Origin: CAXQZU01 sp964228555
GTDB taxonomy: Bacteria; Planctomycetota; PLA2; JAEUHO01
Assembly (NCBI GenBank): GCA_964228555.1
Contig: CAXQZU010000036.1
Coordinates: forward strand, 117,918 to 181,917
Reading direction: 5' to 3'
DNA: 64,000 nucleotides
Shown piece after piece: positions 52,847 to 61,059 of this stretch (its first letter is position 1; each line of letters opens with the position of its first letter). A program made the translations under genes and the position numbers. Below the pieces are notes generated by a model. The model did no database searches and was not told the origin of the DNA. It worked only from the letters and a program-made list of their open reading frames with translations.

Positions 52847-54033
52847 GCCGGCACCGCCAGCGGCACGGCCTCGACGAGGGCGCCGCGCGCGATGCCCGGC
52901 TCGGGCAGCACCGCCAGCGCCTCGGCCCGCGCCAGCGCGAAGGGATCGCCCGAGCCCTTCCACGCCACCGGGCGCGCCTCCAGGCCGGCGGCGCCCGGCT
53001 CCAGCGTGACGGGGCGCAGGCGCACGCGGGCGTAGGGGCCCACGTCGGGGCCGGCCCACGCCACGGGCCACGCGCGGCGCGCGGCGAAGGGTCGCCCCAG
53101 CCGCGTGGCCAGGGCCGGCGCCACCAGCAGCTCCATGCCCACGAAGGAGGCGGCCGGGTTGCCGGGCAGGCCGAACACCAGCGTGTCGCCCCGCTGGCCG
53201 AACCACAGCGGGCCGCCCGGCTGCACGCGCCAGCCATGGAAGCGCGTGCTCACGCCCAGCCGCGCCAGCACGCTCGGCACGAGGTCGAGGTCGCCCTTGC
53301 TGACGCCTCCGGACACCAGCAGCAGGTCGGCCTCCAGCCCGCGTCCCAGCGCCTGCGCGAGGTCGGGCTCGCGGTCGCCCGCCACGCCCAGCCCCCACGC
53401 CTCGCCGCCGTGCAGGAGCACGGCAGCCTGCAGCGCAGGGTTGTTGCTGTTGCGGATCTGGGCCGCGCCCGGCGTCGCCGCCACCTCCACCAGCTCATCG
53501 CCCGTGGCCAGCACGGCCACGCGCGGGCGCACCGCCACGGGCACCCGCGCCACGCCGGCAGCCGCCAGCACCCCCACGGCACCGGCCTGCAGGCGCTCGC
53601 CCGCGCGCAGCACCACCTCGCCCGCGCCCACGTGCTCGCCTGCCTCCACCACGTGCGTGGCCCGCGGCAGCCCCTGCGGCGCGCGCACGCCCTCGCCCTG
53701 CTCCAGCGCCTGCTCGAAGGGCAGCACGACGCGCGTGCCCTCGGGCACGGGCGCGCCGGTCATCACGCGCATGGCCTCGCCCGCCGCCAGAGCCCGCGTG
53801 CTGGCCTCGCCCGCGGCCACCCGGCCCACCACGCGCCAGGCCTCGCCTGCCGGGGCGCCCAGCGCGAACCCGTCCATCGCCGCGCGCCGGAAGGGCGGCA
53901 CGGGATGGTCCATGCGCACGTCCGCGGCCAGCACGCGACCCAGCGCTGCCGCCAGCGGCACGTGCTCGACCCGCGCACGGGGGGTGCCGCAGGCCAGGCG
54001 CACGTGCTCGAGGGCCTCGTCCACGCGTGTCAT
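52843..54033 (-). CDS. moeA: Molybdopterin molybdenumtransferase
   Basis: 396 residues. It inserts molybdate into adenylylated molybdopterin. Landmarks are DHPVPPFRRAAMDGFAL, EAMRVMTGAPVPEGTRVVLP, the catalytic-domain VAVLATGDELVEV, IRNSNNPAL, LLLVSGGVSKGDLDLVP and GLPGNPAASFVGMELLV. TAGACT lies 8 nt before the ATG (54042-54047). With mobA at 32 kb it shows that the organism makes molybdenum cofactor. It is divergent from ribH. Confidence 0.96.
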   Translation of the reverse strand: MTRVDEALEHVRLACGTPRARVEHVPLAAALGRVLAADVRMDHPVPPFRRAAMDGFALGAPAGEAWRVVGRVAAGEASTRALAAGEAMRVMTGAPVPEGTRVVLPFEQALEQGEGVRAPQGLPRATHVVEAGEHVGAGEVVLRAGERLQAGAVGVLAAAGVARVPVAVRPRVAVLATGDELVEVAATPGAAQIRNSNNPALQAAVLLHGGEAWGLGVAGDREPDLAQALGRGLEADLLLVSGGVSKGDLDLVPSVLARLGVSTRFHGWRVQPGGPLWFGQRGDTLVFGLPGNPAASFVGMELLVAPALATRLGRPFAARRAWPVAWAGPDVGPYARVRLRPVTLEPGAAGLEARPVAWKGSGDPFALARAEALAVLPEPGIARGALVEAVPLAVPA

Positions 54034-54041
54034 GCGGGCGC

Positions 54042-54047
54042 AGTCTA
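54042..54047 (-). promoter_or_regulatory. -10-like hexamer TAGACT before moeA
   Basis: Eight nucleotides before the moeA ATG in the divergent moeA-ribH region. Confidence 0.4.
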
Positions 54048-54101
54048 GCGGGCCCGCTCGCCGCGGGGTCGCGCCAAGCGGGCCGGGCGGCCGCGGCGCG
54101 G

Positions 54102-54107
54102 TATGCT
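54102..54107 (+). promoter_or_regulatory. -10-like hexamer TATGCT before ribH
   Basis: The ATG at 54103 lies inside this hexamer, so it is a promoter base, not a start. The transcript should begin near 54114 and use GTG 54139 with GAGG upstream. Confidence 0.45.
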
Positions 54108-54138
54108 CGCGCCCGCTCTTTTCCCCGCGAGGTGCCGC

Positions 54139-54651
54139 GTGCCGACCGTGCTCCCCAGCCAGCCCGATGGACACGGCCTGCGTGTCGCCCTCGTGGCCGC
54201 GCGCTGGTACCCCGAGGTGGTGGACCGGCTGCGCGAGGGCGCGCTGGCCACGCTGCGCGCCGCCGGCGTGCGGGACGAGGACGTGCTCGTCGTCGAGGTG
54301 CCCGGCTGCTACGAGCTGCCGCAGGCCGCCGCCTGGCTGGCGCGCGACGGCTGGCAGGGCCGGCCGCTGGACGCCATCGTCGCGCTGGGCTGCGTGGTGC
54401 GGGGGCAGACGCCCCACTTCGACCACGTGTGCCGGGCCACGGTGGACGGCCTCGCGCGCGTGGCGCTGGACCTCGGCGTGCCGGTGGGCCTGGGCGTGAT
54501 CACGGCCGAGGACGCCGCGCAGGCCGAGGCGCGCTCGGCGCCGCTGGGCGGGGGCATCGGCCACAAGGGCGGCAACAATGGCCACGAGGCCGCCGACGCC
54601 GCCGTGCGCATGGCCGCCACGCGCCGCCGCCTGCTGCGGGGTGGCGCATGA
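54139..54651 (+). CDS. ribH: 6,7-dimethyl-8-ribityllumazine synthase
   Basis: 170 residues. It condenses 5-amino-6-ribitylaminouracil with dihydroxybutanone phosphate in riboflavin synthesis and often forms icosahedral shells. It has VALVAARWYPEVVDRLREGA, VVEVPGCYELPQAA, LGCVVRGQTPHFDHVC with the catalytic His, and GLGVITAEDAAQAEARS. GTG 54139 has a GAGG 6 nt upstream and gives the family length. Its stop overlaps the nusB start (ATGA), the common ribH-nusB pairing. Confidence 0.94.
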   Translation: MPTVLPSQPDGHGLRVALVAARWYPEVVDRLREGALATLRAAGVRDEDVLVVEVPGCYELPQAAAWLARDGWQGRPLDAIVALGCVVRGQTPHFDHVCRATVDGLARVALDLGVPVGLGVITAEDAAQAEARSAPLGGGIGHKGGNNGHEAADAAVRMAATRRRLLRGGA

Positions 54652-55067
54652 GGTCACGCACGCGCGCACGCCAGCTGGCGCTGCAGTTCCTGTTCCAGCT
54701 CGAGGTGCAGGGCGACGAGGCGCGCGAGATGCTGGACGGCTGGCTGGCCCACGAGCTGGGCGGCCGGCCGGGTGGCGAGGAGGCGCGCGCCTACGCGGTG
54801 CGGCTGGTGGATGGCGTGCGCACCCATCGCGACGCGCTCGACACCCGCATCCGGCAGGCGGCGCGCAACTGGGACCTGCAGCGCATGGCTGGCGTGGACC
54901 GCAGCGCGCTGCGCATCGGCTGCTACGAGCTCATGCACGAGCCCGAGGTGCCCATGAAGGTGGCCATCAACGAGGCCATCGAGCTGGGCAAGATGTTCAG
55001 CACCGAGTCCTCGGGTGCCTTCATCAACGGCATCCTCGACCGCATCCGCAAGGACCTGGGCCGCTGA
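54648..55067 (+). CDS. nusB: Transcription antitermination factor NusB
   Basis: 139 residues, all-helical. It binds boxA RNA with NusE (S10) during rRNA antitermination. It has RTRARQLALQFLFQLEVQG at the N-terminus, MAGVDRSALRIGCYELM and VPMKVAINEAIELGKMFSTESSGAFINGILD. It overlaps ribH by 4 nt and shares one base with the ftsY start. Confidence 0.95.
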   Translation: MRSRTRARQLALQFLFQLEVQGDEAREMLDGWLAHELGGRPGGEEARAYAVRLVDGVRTHRDALDTRIRQAARNWDLQRMAGVDRSALRIGCYELMHEPEVPMKVAINEAIELGKMFSTESSGAFINGILDRIRKDLGR

Positions 55068-55978
55068 TGGGCTTCCTCGACCGCCTCAAGGCTGGGCTCG
55101 CGCGCACGCGCGACACGCTGCTGGGCGGGCTCGCCGGCATCCTCGTGCGCGGCCGGCGCGTGGACGAGGCCCTGCTGGCCGAGCTGGAGCGCGCGCTGCT
55201 GATGGCCGACGTGGGCCCCAAGGCCACGGCCACGCTGCTGCAGGCGGTGCGCGACGGGGCCCGGGCGGGCAAGGTGGCCGACGCGGCCGCGGTGGGCCCC
55301 TACCTCCAGCAGGTGATCGCCGAGCGCCTCGCGGGCCCGGGCACCGCGCTGGCGCGCGCACCCAGCGGTCCCACGGTGGTGCTGGTGTGCGGCGTCAACG
55401 GATCGGGCAAGACCACCTCGATCGGCAAGCTCACCGCCTGGCTCAAGCGCCAGGGCCACAGCGTGGTGCTGGGCGCGGCCGACACCTTCCGTGCGGCCGC
55501 GGTGGAGCAGCTCACGATCTGGAGCCAGCGCAACGGCGTCGAGATCGTCAAGCAGGCCCAGGGCTCCGACCCGGCTGCCGTGGCCTTCGACGCCTGCCAG
55601 GCGGCGCGGGCGCGCGGAGCCGACTACGTGATCATCGACACCGCCGGGCGCCTGCACACGCAGGAGAACCTGATGCAGGAGCTGGGCAAGATCCGGCGCG
55701 TGGTGGGCAAGGCCATCCCCGGCGCGCCGCACGAGGTGCTGCTGGTCGTGGACGCCACCACGGGCCAGAACGCCGTGCGGCAGGCCGAGCTGTTCCACGC
55801 GGTGGCGCAGGTGACGGGCCTCTTCGTCAGCAAGCTGGACGGCACCGCCAAGGGCGGCAGCGTGATCGGCATCCGCGAGGCGGTGGGCGTGCCCGTCAAG
55901 TTCATCGGCGTGGGCGAGCAGGTGGACGACATCCAGCCCTTCGACGCATCCACCTTCGCCGCCGGCCTCTTCGCGTGA
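55067..55978 (+). CDS. ftsY: Signal recognition particle receptor FtsY
   Basis: 303 residues, the short form lacking the acidic A domain of E. coli FtsY. A GTPase that docks SRP-ribosome complexes to SecYEG. NG domain motifs are GVNGSGKTTSIGKLTAWL (G1), DTFRAAAVEQL, DTAGRLHTQENLMQEL (G3), SKLDGTAKGG (G4) and the C-terminal FIGVGEQVDDIQPFD. It follows nusB by TGATG, and its stop overlaps the start of the next gene as GTGA. Confidence 0.96.
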   Translation: MGFLDRLKAGLARTRDTLLGGLAGILVRGRRVDEALLAELERALLMADVGPKATATLLQAVRDGARAGKVADAAAVGPYLQQVIAERLAGPGTALARAPSGPTVVLVCGVNGSGKTTSIGKLTAWLKRQGHSVVLGAADTFRAAAVEQLTIWSQRNGVEIVKQAQGSDPAAVAFDACQAARARGADYVIIDTAGRLHTQENLMQELGKIRRVVGKAIPGAPHEVLLVVDATTGQNAVRQAELFHAVAQVTGLFVSKLDGTAKGGSVIGIREAVGVPVKFIGVGEQVDDIQPFDASTFAAGLFA

Positions 55979-58674
55979 CGGGAGGCGGCGCGCAGCCGCC
56001 GGCGTCCGAGGGCGTGATGGCGCCCCCGCCTCCCCCGCTGCCCGGCGCCGGCCCGGCCTCGAGCAGGCTGGGCTGGGTGCTGGGCGCGGGCGCAGCCCTG
56101 CTGCTGCTGGCAGACCTGCCCGGCACCTTCACGCGCGGGGACCTGCTGCGCGGCGCCCTGCTGCCGCTGCTGGCTGCCGCGCTGGGCTGGTGGGCCGCCG
56201 CGCGGCCCGGCCTGCTGCACCCCGCGACCGGCTGGTCCGGCGTGCTGCCCTGGCTGCCGCTGGTCTCGAGCCTGCTGGCCCTGCCGGCGCTGGATCGCGC
56301 TGCGCTCTCCACGCCCGCCGCGCTGGCGCGCGGCCTGTCGGCTCCCGCCGCGCTGGGCCTGCTGGCGCTGTCGCTGGGCCTGCCGCTGCGCGAGCAGGCG
56401 ACCGCGCGCAAGGCGTGGCTGGCGCTGGTGCTGGCGGGCGCCGTCGCCGGCGCATGGACGGCGCTGGCCTGGCTGGACCAGGGCGCCGGCGCAGGGCCCT
56501 TCGGGCGGCCCGGCGTGGCGGGTCCCGTGCTGGGCGCCCTGCTGGGCCCGGCACTGCTGCTGCCCCGGTCCGCGTGGCTGCGCGCCAGTGCGCTCGTGGC
56601 CCTCGCCGCGGGATGCGCCGCCAGCGCCAGCCGCACCGGGTGGGCCGCAGGCGCCCTCTCCCTGCTGGTGGCCCTCGCGTGGGCGCCGGCCCCGCGGGTC
56701 TCGCGCCGTGTCGCCCACGCCAGCGCCCTGCTGGCGCTGGTGGGCGGCGTGCTGGCCACGCTGTTGCTGCTGGGCGTGCTGCCGGGCGGTGGTCCCACGC
56801 TGGAGGTGCGGCGCGGCGTGTGGCGCGCCTCGAGCGCACTGCTGGCCGAGGCGCCGGCGTGCGGGCACGGGCTGGGCTCCTTCCGCAGCGAGGTGCTGCG
56901 CGTGCGCGACCCCGAGGAAGCGCGCCTCTCGCGCGGTCGCGAGCCCTTCATGGCCCACAACGACCTGCTGCAGGCCGGCGCCGAGGGCGGGCTGCCCGCG
57001 GCGCTGGCCCTGCTGGCCCTCGGCGCGGGACTGCTCGTGCTCGCCGCACGCACGTGGCGCCGTCGCGACGCGCTGGCAGCCGCCGCGCTGGCGGTGCTGG
57101 GCGCGCAGGGGGCCGCCTCGCTGGCCGAGCAGGTGCTGCCCGACCCCGCCCACGTGCTGCTGGCCGGCGTGGCGCTGGCCACCCTGCTGCGCGCGGCCGC
57201 CCCCGCCGCGGCCGGCACCGCCGGGACCGGGCCTGCGGCGCAGCCCGGCCTGCGGGCGCTCGTGCTGTTGCTCGCCGTGGGCACGGCCGCGCTGGGTGCG
57301 CTGCGCTGCCGCGACCTGCTGGCCGACCTCCACCTCGCCCGCTTCCGCCACGCGATCGCCCAGCCGCTGTCGCCGGCCACGCTGGCCGAGGCCACGCGCA
57401 CGCACCTCGAGCAGGGCGCGCTGGCCTGGCGCGCCGACCACCCCGAGGCGCTCTACAGGCTGGGCGTGAGCCGGGCCGAGCTGGGGCGGCTCGAGGCCGC
57501 GCGCGAGGCGTGGCGGGCCGCGCTGGCCAGCGAGCCGGGGCTCACGGAGGCCCGGCTGGACATGGCGCACGCCTACGTGCTGGAGGACCGCAGTGCCGAG
57601 GCGGCCGAGGTGCTGCGCGAGGCCGTGCGCCACGACCCCACCCGCTACGACCTCGTGCTGCGCCGCGGGCACGTGGCCATGGGGCCCGAGCCCGTGCCCG
57701 GCGTGCTGGCCGGCGGCGGCGAGGCGCCCGGCTTCGATCCCATCGAGCCGCTGCGTCGCTACAACCAGGCCCAGGCGCTGGACCCGTCGCGCTTCGAGAC
57801 CGAGGTGGCCTACGCGCGCGTCGCGCGCCGGCTGGGCGACCTGGACTCGGCCGGCGAGCACCTGCGGCGTGCCGAGGCGCTGGGCGGGCGCACGGGCGAG
57901 CTGCTGGTGGAGTCGTTCCGGCTCGCCGAGGCCGAGGGCCGCGCCGACGAGCGCACGCTGGCCGCCATCCTCACGCTGGCGCTGGCCACCGACCAGGGCC
58001 AGGCGCCCGCGCTGCTCCGCTCGCTGGCCGGGTGCGAGGCCGCCGCCGAGGCGCGCGCCGCCGTGGTGCGCGCGGCCGCGCAGGTGGGCGACCCGCGCCG
58101 CGCGGGCGTGGCGCGCGCGTGGTCGGCCTTCACGGTGCGCCTGCTGGCGTTGCTGCAGGCGCAGCTGGAGGACCCCAACGCCGTGCGCGAGGAGGCCCGC
58201 GCAGCGGGCCGTGCAGGCCGCCACCCCGCCATGCTGGCACGCCTGCGCGCCGTGCTCGCGGCGCTGCCGCTGGAGTCCCCCGCCGACGGCGCTGCGCGCG
58301 CCGCGTGGCTGGGCCAGCGCGGCGACCTGCTGCTGGAGGCCGCGGGCGCTGCCAGCCGCGTGGACGGGGCGCTGGCCCGCGGCTACTACGCCGAGGGGCA
58401 CCTGCTCAAGGGCCTGGAGTTCCTCGAGCGCGGCCTGCTGCCCGAGGCCCAGCGCTTGCTCGCCAAGGCCGCCGAGGACGACCCCGCGCAGCCCGATGCG
58501 CTGGCCTGGCTGGCGCTGGCGCGCCTGCGCGCGGGCGACGCCGCCGGCGGCGAGGCCGCCCTGCTGCAGTCGCTCGAGCGCGACCCCACCGGCGCCGCGC
58601 TGGAGGCCATCGAGGGCCTCGAGCCGCTGCTGGCGCGACCCGCCGTGCGCGACGCGCGCGCGGCCGCGAAGTAG
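55975..58674 (+). CDS. O-antigen ligase/Wzy-like membrane protein with TPR C-terminus
   Basis: 899 residues. The first 450 are about ten or eleven hydrophobic helices with the O-antigen ligase/polymerase loop motif FMAHNDLLQAGAEGGLPAALALL and GLGSFRSEVLRVRDPEEARLS. The rest is helical with TPR repeats (about 480-640 and 780-899: DHPEALYRLGVSRAELGRLEAAREAWRAAL; DALAWLALARLRAGDAAGGEAAL). Such proteins add or polymerise surface glycans; no other polysaccharide gene is adjacent. I take GTG 55975, coupled to ftsY; ATG 56017 is an alternative that drops 14 unconserved residues. Confidence 0.8.
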   Translation: MTGGGAQPPASEGVMAPPPPPLPGAGPASSRLGWVLGAGAALLLLADLPGTFTRGDLLRGALLPLLAAALGWWAAARPGLLHPATGWSGVLPWLPLVSSLLALPALDRAALSTPAALARGLSAPAALGLLALSLGLPLREQATARKAWLALVLAGAVAGAWTALAWLDQGAGAGPFGRPGVAGPVLGALLGPALLLPRSAWLRASALVALAAGCAASASRTGWAAGALSLLVALAWAPAPRVSRRVAHASALLALVGGVLATLLLLGVLPGGGPTLEVRRGVWRASSALLAEAPACGHGLGSFRSEVLRVRDPEEARLSRGREPFMAHNDLLQAGAEGGLPAALALLALGAGLLVLAARTWRRRDALAAAALAVLGAQGAASLAEQVLPDPAHVLLAGVALATLLRAAAPAAAGTAGTGPAAQPGLRALVLLLAVGTAALGALRCRDLLADLHLARFRHAIAQPLSPATLAEATRTHLEQGALAWRADHPEALYRLGVSRAELGRLEAAREAWRAALASEPGLTEARLDMAHAYVLEDRSAEAAEVLREAVRHDPTRYDLVLRRGHVAMGPEPVPGVLAGGGEAPGFDPIEPLRRYNQAQALDPSRFETEVAYARVARRLGDLDSAGEHLRRAEALGGRTGELLVESFRLAEAEGRADERTLAAILTLALATDQGQAPALLRSLAGCEAAAEARAAVVRAAAQVGDPRRAGVARAWSAFTVRLLALLQAQLEDPNAVREEARAAGRAGRHPAMLARLRAVLAALPLESPADGAARAAWLGQRGDLLLEAAGAASRVDGALARGYYAEGHLLKGLEFLERGLLPEAQRLLAKAAEDDPAQPDALAWLALARLRAGDAAGGEAALLQSLERDPTGAALEAIEGLEPLLARPAVRDARAAAK

Positions 58675-58692
58675 GGGCCGGGAAAGCAAGGA

Positions 58693-58718
58693 GGGCGCAG
58701 GCCTCCCGGCCTGCGCCC
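58693..58718. terminator. Bidirectional terminator between convergent genes
   Basis: A perfect 11-bp stem (58693-58703 with 58708-58718) with loop TCCC, between the O-antigen-ligase-like gene (plus) and hppA (minus). No long U-tract on either strand. Confidence 0.65.
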
Positions 58719-58746
58719 CCCGGGGAGCCTCGTGCGCGAGCCGGGC

Positions 58747-60876
58747 CTACTTGCCGGGCTCGGCCTGCCCGGTCACGTCGGGCGGCGTCAGGCCCTTCGA
58801 CCAGGGCATCTTGTTGAACAGGTCCACGATCAGCGGCGCGAACACCAGCGCGATCACGGCCATGAGCTTGAGCAGGATGTTGATCGAGGGGCCGGCGGTG
58901 TCCTTGAAGGGATCACCCACCGTGTCGCCCACCACCGCGTTCTTGTGGCGGCCCGAGCCCTTCTGGCCCGACTTCTCGATGTGCTTCTTGCAGTTGTCCC
59001 ACGCGCCACCGGCGGTGGCCATCATGATGGCCAGCGGCACGCCGGCGATGAGCGAGCCGGCCAGCAGGCCGCCCAGCGCGCTGGGCCCCAGCAGCACGCC
59101 CGTCAGCACCGGGATGATCACGGCCAGCAGGCCGGGCCGCACCATCTCCTTGAGCGCGCCCTGCGTGGTGATGTCCACGCAGCGGGCGTAGTCGGCCTTC
59201 ACGCCGGGCTTGCCCTCCTTGAGGCCGGGCGTCTCGCGGAACTGGCGCTGCACTTCCTTGATCACGGCCTGGGCCGCGCGGCCCACCGCCTGCATGGCGT
59301 CGGCCGAGAACAGGAAGGGCACCACGCCGCCGATGAGCAGGCCCACGAGCACGATCGGGTTGCTCATGTCCATGCTCATGTTGTGCATGCCGACGGCCTC
59401 CTGGAAGGCCGTGAACAGCGCCAGCGCCGTGAGCGCCGCCGAGCCGATGGCAAAGCCCTTGGCGATGGCGGCCGTGGTGTTGCCGGCCGCGTCGAGGCTG
59501 TCGGTGCGCTCGCGCACCTCGGGCGGGCAGTGCGACATCTCGGCGATGCCGCCGGCGTTGTCGGCGATCGGGCCGTACGCATCCACGCCCACCGTGATGC
59601 CCAGGATGCCCAGCATGCCCACGGCGGCGAGGCAGATGCCGAACATCTCGCCGATCTGGTAGCTGACCAGCACGGCCGCGCCCACGAGCAGCAGCGGCAT
59701 CACCGTGCTGCGCATGCCGATGGCCAGGCCGCCGATGATGTTCGTCGGCGCCGCGTCGCTCTGGTCGGCCAGCGCCTCGACGGTCTTGCCCGAGGTGTAG
59801 AACTCGGAGGTGAAGCCGATGCCCATGCCGGCCACGAGGCCCGCGATCACGGCCCAGGCCCAGTTCATGGTGGCCACGGCCTGGCCGGAGGCGTCCTTCA
59901 GGTCGCCGAACACCGCCCTCGTGACGCCGATCGTGAGCGCGATGAACGCCACGGCCGAGACGATGGTGCCGCGGCGCAGCGCCGCCTGCGGGTCGCCGCC
60001 CTCCTCCATCTTCACCGTGAACACGCCCAGGATCGAGGCCAGCACGCCGGCGGCCAGGATGCTGAAGACGTAGCCCACCGCGGCCGACCCCACGCCCGCG
60101 TCGGCGTGGTGCGCGATGGCGATCACCACGGCCGAGAGCAGCGCGCCCACGAACGACTCGAAGAGGTCGGCACCCATGCCGGCCACGTCGCCCACGTTGT
60201 CGCCCACGTTGTCGGCGATCACGCCCGGGTTGCGCGGGTCGTCCTCGGGGATGCCCGCCTCGACCTTGCCCACGAGGTCCGAGCCCACGTCGGCGGCCTT
60301 GGTGTAGATGCCGCCGCCCACGCGCGCGAACAGCGCCACCGAGGAGGCGCCCATCGAGAAGCCGCCCAGGATGGTGCCGGCCTTGGCCAGGTCGCCCTCC
60401 ATGCCGGTGAACACGTAGTAGAGGCCGGTGAAGCCCAGGATGCCCACGCTCATCACGAGCATGCCCATCACGATGCCGCCGGGGAAGGCGACGTTGAGCG
60501 CCTCGTTGAACGAGCGCGTGGCCGCGGCCGTGGTGCGCGAGTTGGCCGCGGTGGCGATGAACATGCCGCCGAAGCCGCACAGCGACGAGCACAGGCCGCC
60601 GATCACGAAGGACAGCGCCGTCTTCCAGCCCAGCCCTTCCACCGAGCCCGAGAGGAATGCCGCCATCAGCGCCGCCACCACCACCACGAAGATGGCCAGC
60701 ACGCGGTACTGGCGCTTGAGGAAGGCCATGGCCCCCTCGCGGATGTGGCCCTGGATGGCCCGCATGGCCTCGTTGCCCGGGTCCTTGGCCAGCACCCGCC
60801 GGGCCATCACGCCCGCGAAGAGCAAGCCGGCGACGCCGGCACCGAGGGCCCAGAGGCCTTGGCTGGGAACCTGCAT
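58747..60876 (-). CDS. hppA: Membrane-bound ion-pumping pyrophosphatase
   Basis: 709 residues and about 16 helices. It couples pyrophosphate hydrolysis to H+ or Na+ export. Substrate-binding Asp-rich segments are KAADVGSDLVGKVEAGIPED, DDPRNPGVIADNVGDNVGD and VVGDTVGDPFKDTAGPSINI, with VDAYGPIADNAGGIAEM. The segment GNTTAAIAKGFAIGSAAL carries Ala where K+-independent enzymes have Lys, so it belongs to the K+-dependent group, which includes Na+ pumps; the ion cannot be settled here. AGGAGG precedes the ATG. It lies downstream of the antiporter gene on the same strand. Confidence 0.96.
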   Translation of the reverse strand: MQVPSQGLWALGAGVAGLLFAGVMARRVLAKDPGNEAMRAIQGHIREGAMAFLKRQYRVLAIFVVVVAALMAAFLSGSVEGLGWKTALSFVIGGLCSSLCGFGGMFIATAANSRTTAAATRSFNEALNVAFPGGIVMGMLVMSVGILGFTGLYYVFTGMEGDLAKAGTILGGFSMGASSVALFARVGGGIYTKAADVGSDLVGKVEAGIPEDDPRNPGVIADNVGDNVGDVAGMGADLFESFVGALLSAVVIAIAHHADAGVGSAAVGYVFSILAAGVLASILGVFTVKMEEGGDPQAALRRGTIVSAVAFIALTIGVTRAVFGDLKDASGQAVATMNWAWAVIAGLVAGMGIGFTSEFYTSGKTVEALADQSDAAPTNIIGGLAIGMRSTVMPLLLVGAAVLVSYQIGEMFGICLAAVGMLGILGITVGVDAYGPIADNAGGIAEMSHCPPEVRERTDSLDAAGNTTAAIAKGFAIGSAALTALALFTAFQEAVGMHNMSMDMSNPIVLVGLLIGGVVPFLFSADAMQAVGRAAQAVIKEVQRQFRETPGLKEGKPGVKADYARCVDITTQGALKEMVRPGLLAVIIPVLTGVLLGPSALGGLLAGSLIAGVPLAIMMATAGGAWDNCKKHIEKSGQKGSGRHKNAVVGDTVGDPFKDTAGPSINILLKLMAVIALVFAPLIVDLFNKMPWSKGLTPPDVTGQAEPGK

Positions 60877-60891
60877 GGCTGTCCTCCTGAG

Positions 60892-60910
60892 CCCCGCCGC
60901 CCGGGCGGGG
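60892..60910 (-). promoter_or_regulatory. Hairpin just upstream of hppA ribosome-binding site
   Basis: A perfect 7-bp CCCCGCC/GGCGGGG stem with a 5-nt loop ends 3 nt before the AGGAGG (60883-60888). It may terminate leaky antiporter transcripts or modulate translation initiation. Confidence 0.35.
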
Positions 60911-60955
60911 ACATGGGTGGTGCGACAGGGCCTGCCCAGCCCTGCGCAAGGCCGC

Positions 60956-60961
60956 AGTCTA
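60956..60961 (-). promoter_or_regulatory. -10-like hexamer TAGACT upstream of hppA
   Basis: It would give an about 70-nt leader containing the hairpin at 60892-60910 and the Shine-Dalgarno AGGAGG. Confidence 0.35.
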
Positions 60962-61059
60962 GCCTCGCCCCCCCGGCCCCCCCAGCCGCAAGGCCACCGT
61001 GCGCCGGTCGCGCGGGATGCCCACGCCCCGGAGGCCTGCCCGGCGCCGTGCCAGGCGGC

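Noticed and set aside
54103..54138. ATG at 54103 as start of ribH
   Set aside because: It lies within a TATGCT -10-like hexamer and would add 12 unconserved residues; GTG 54139 has a ribosome-binding site and gives the normal length.
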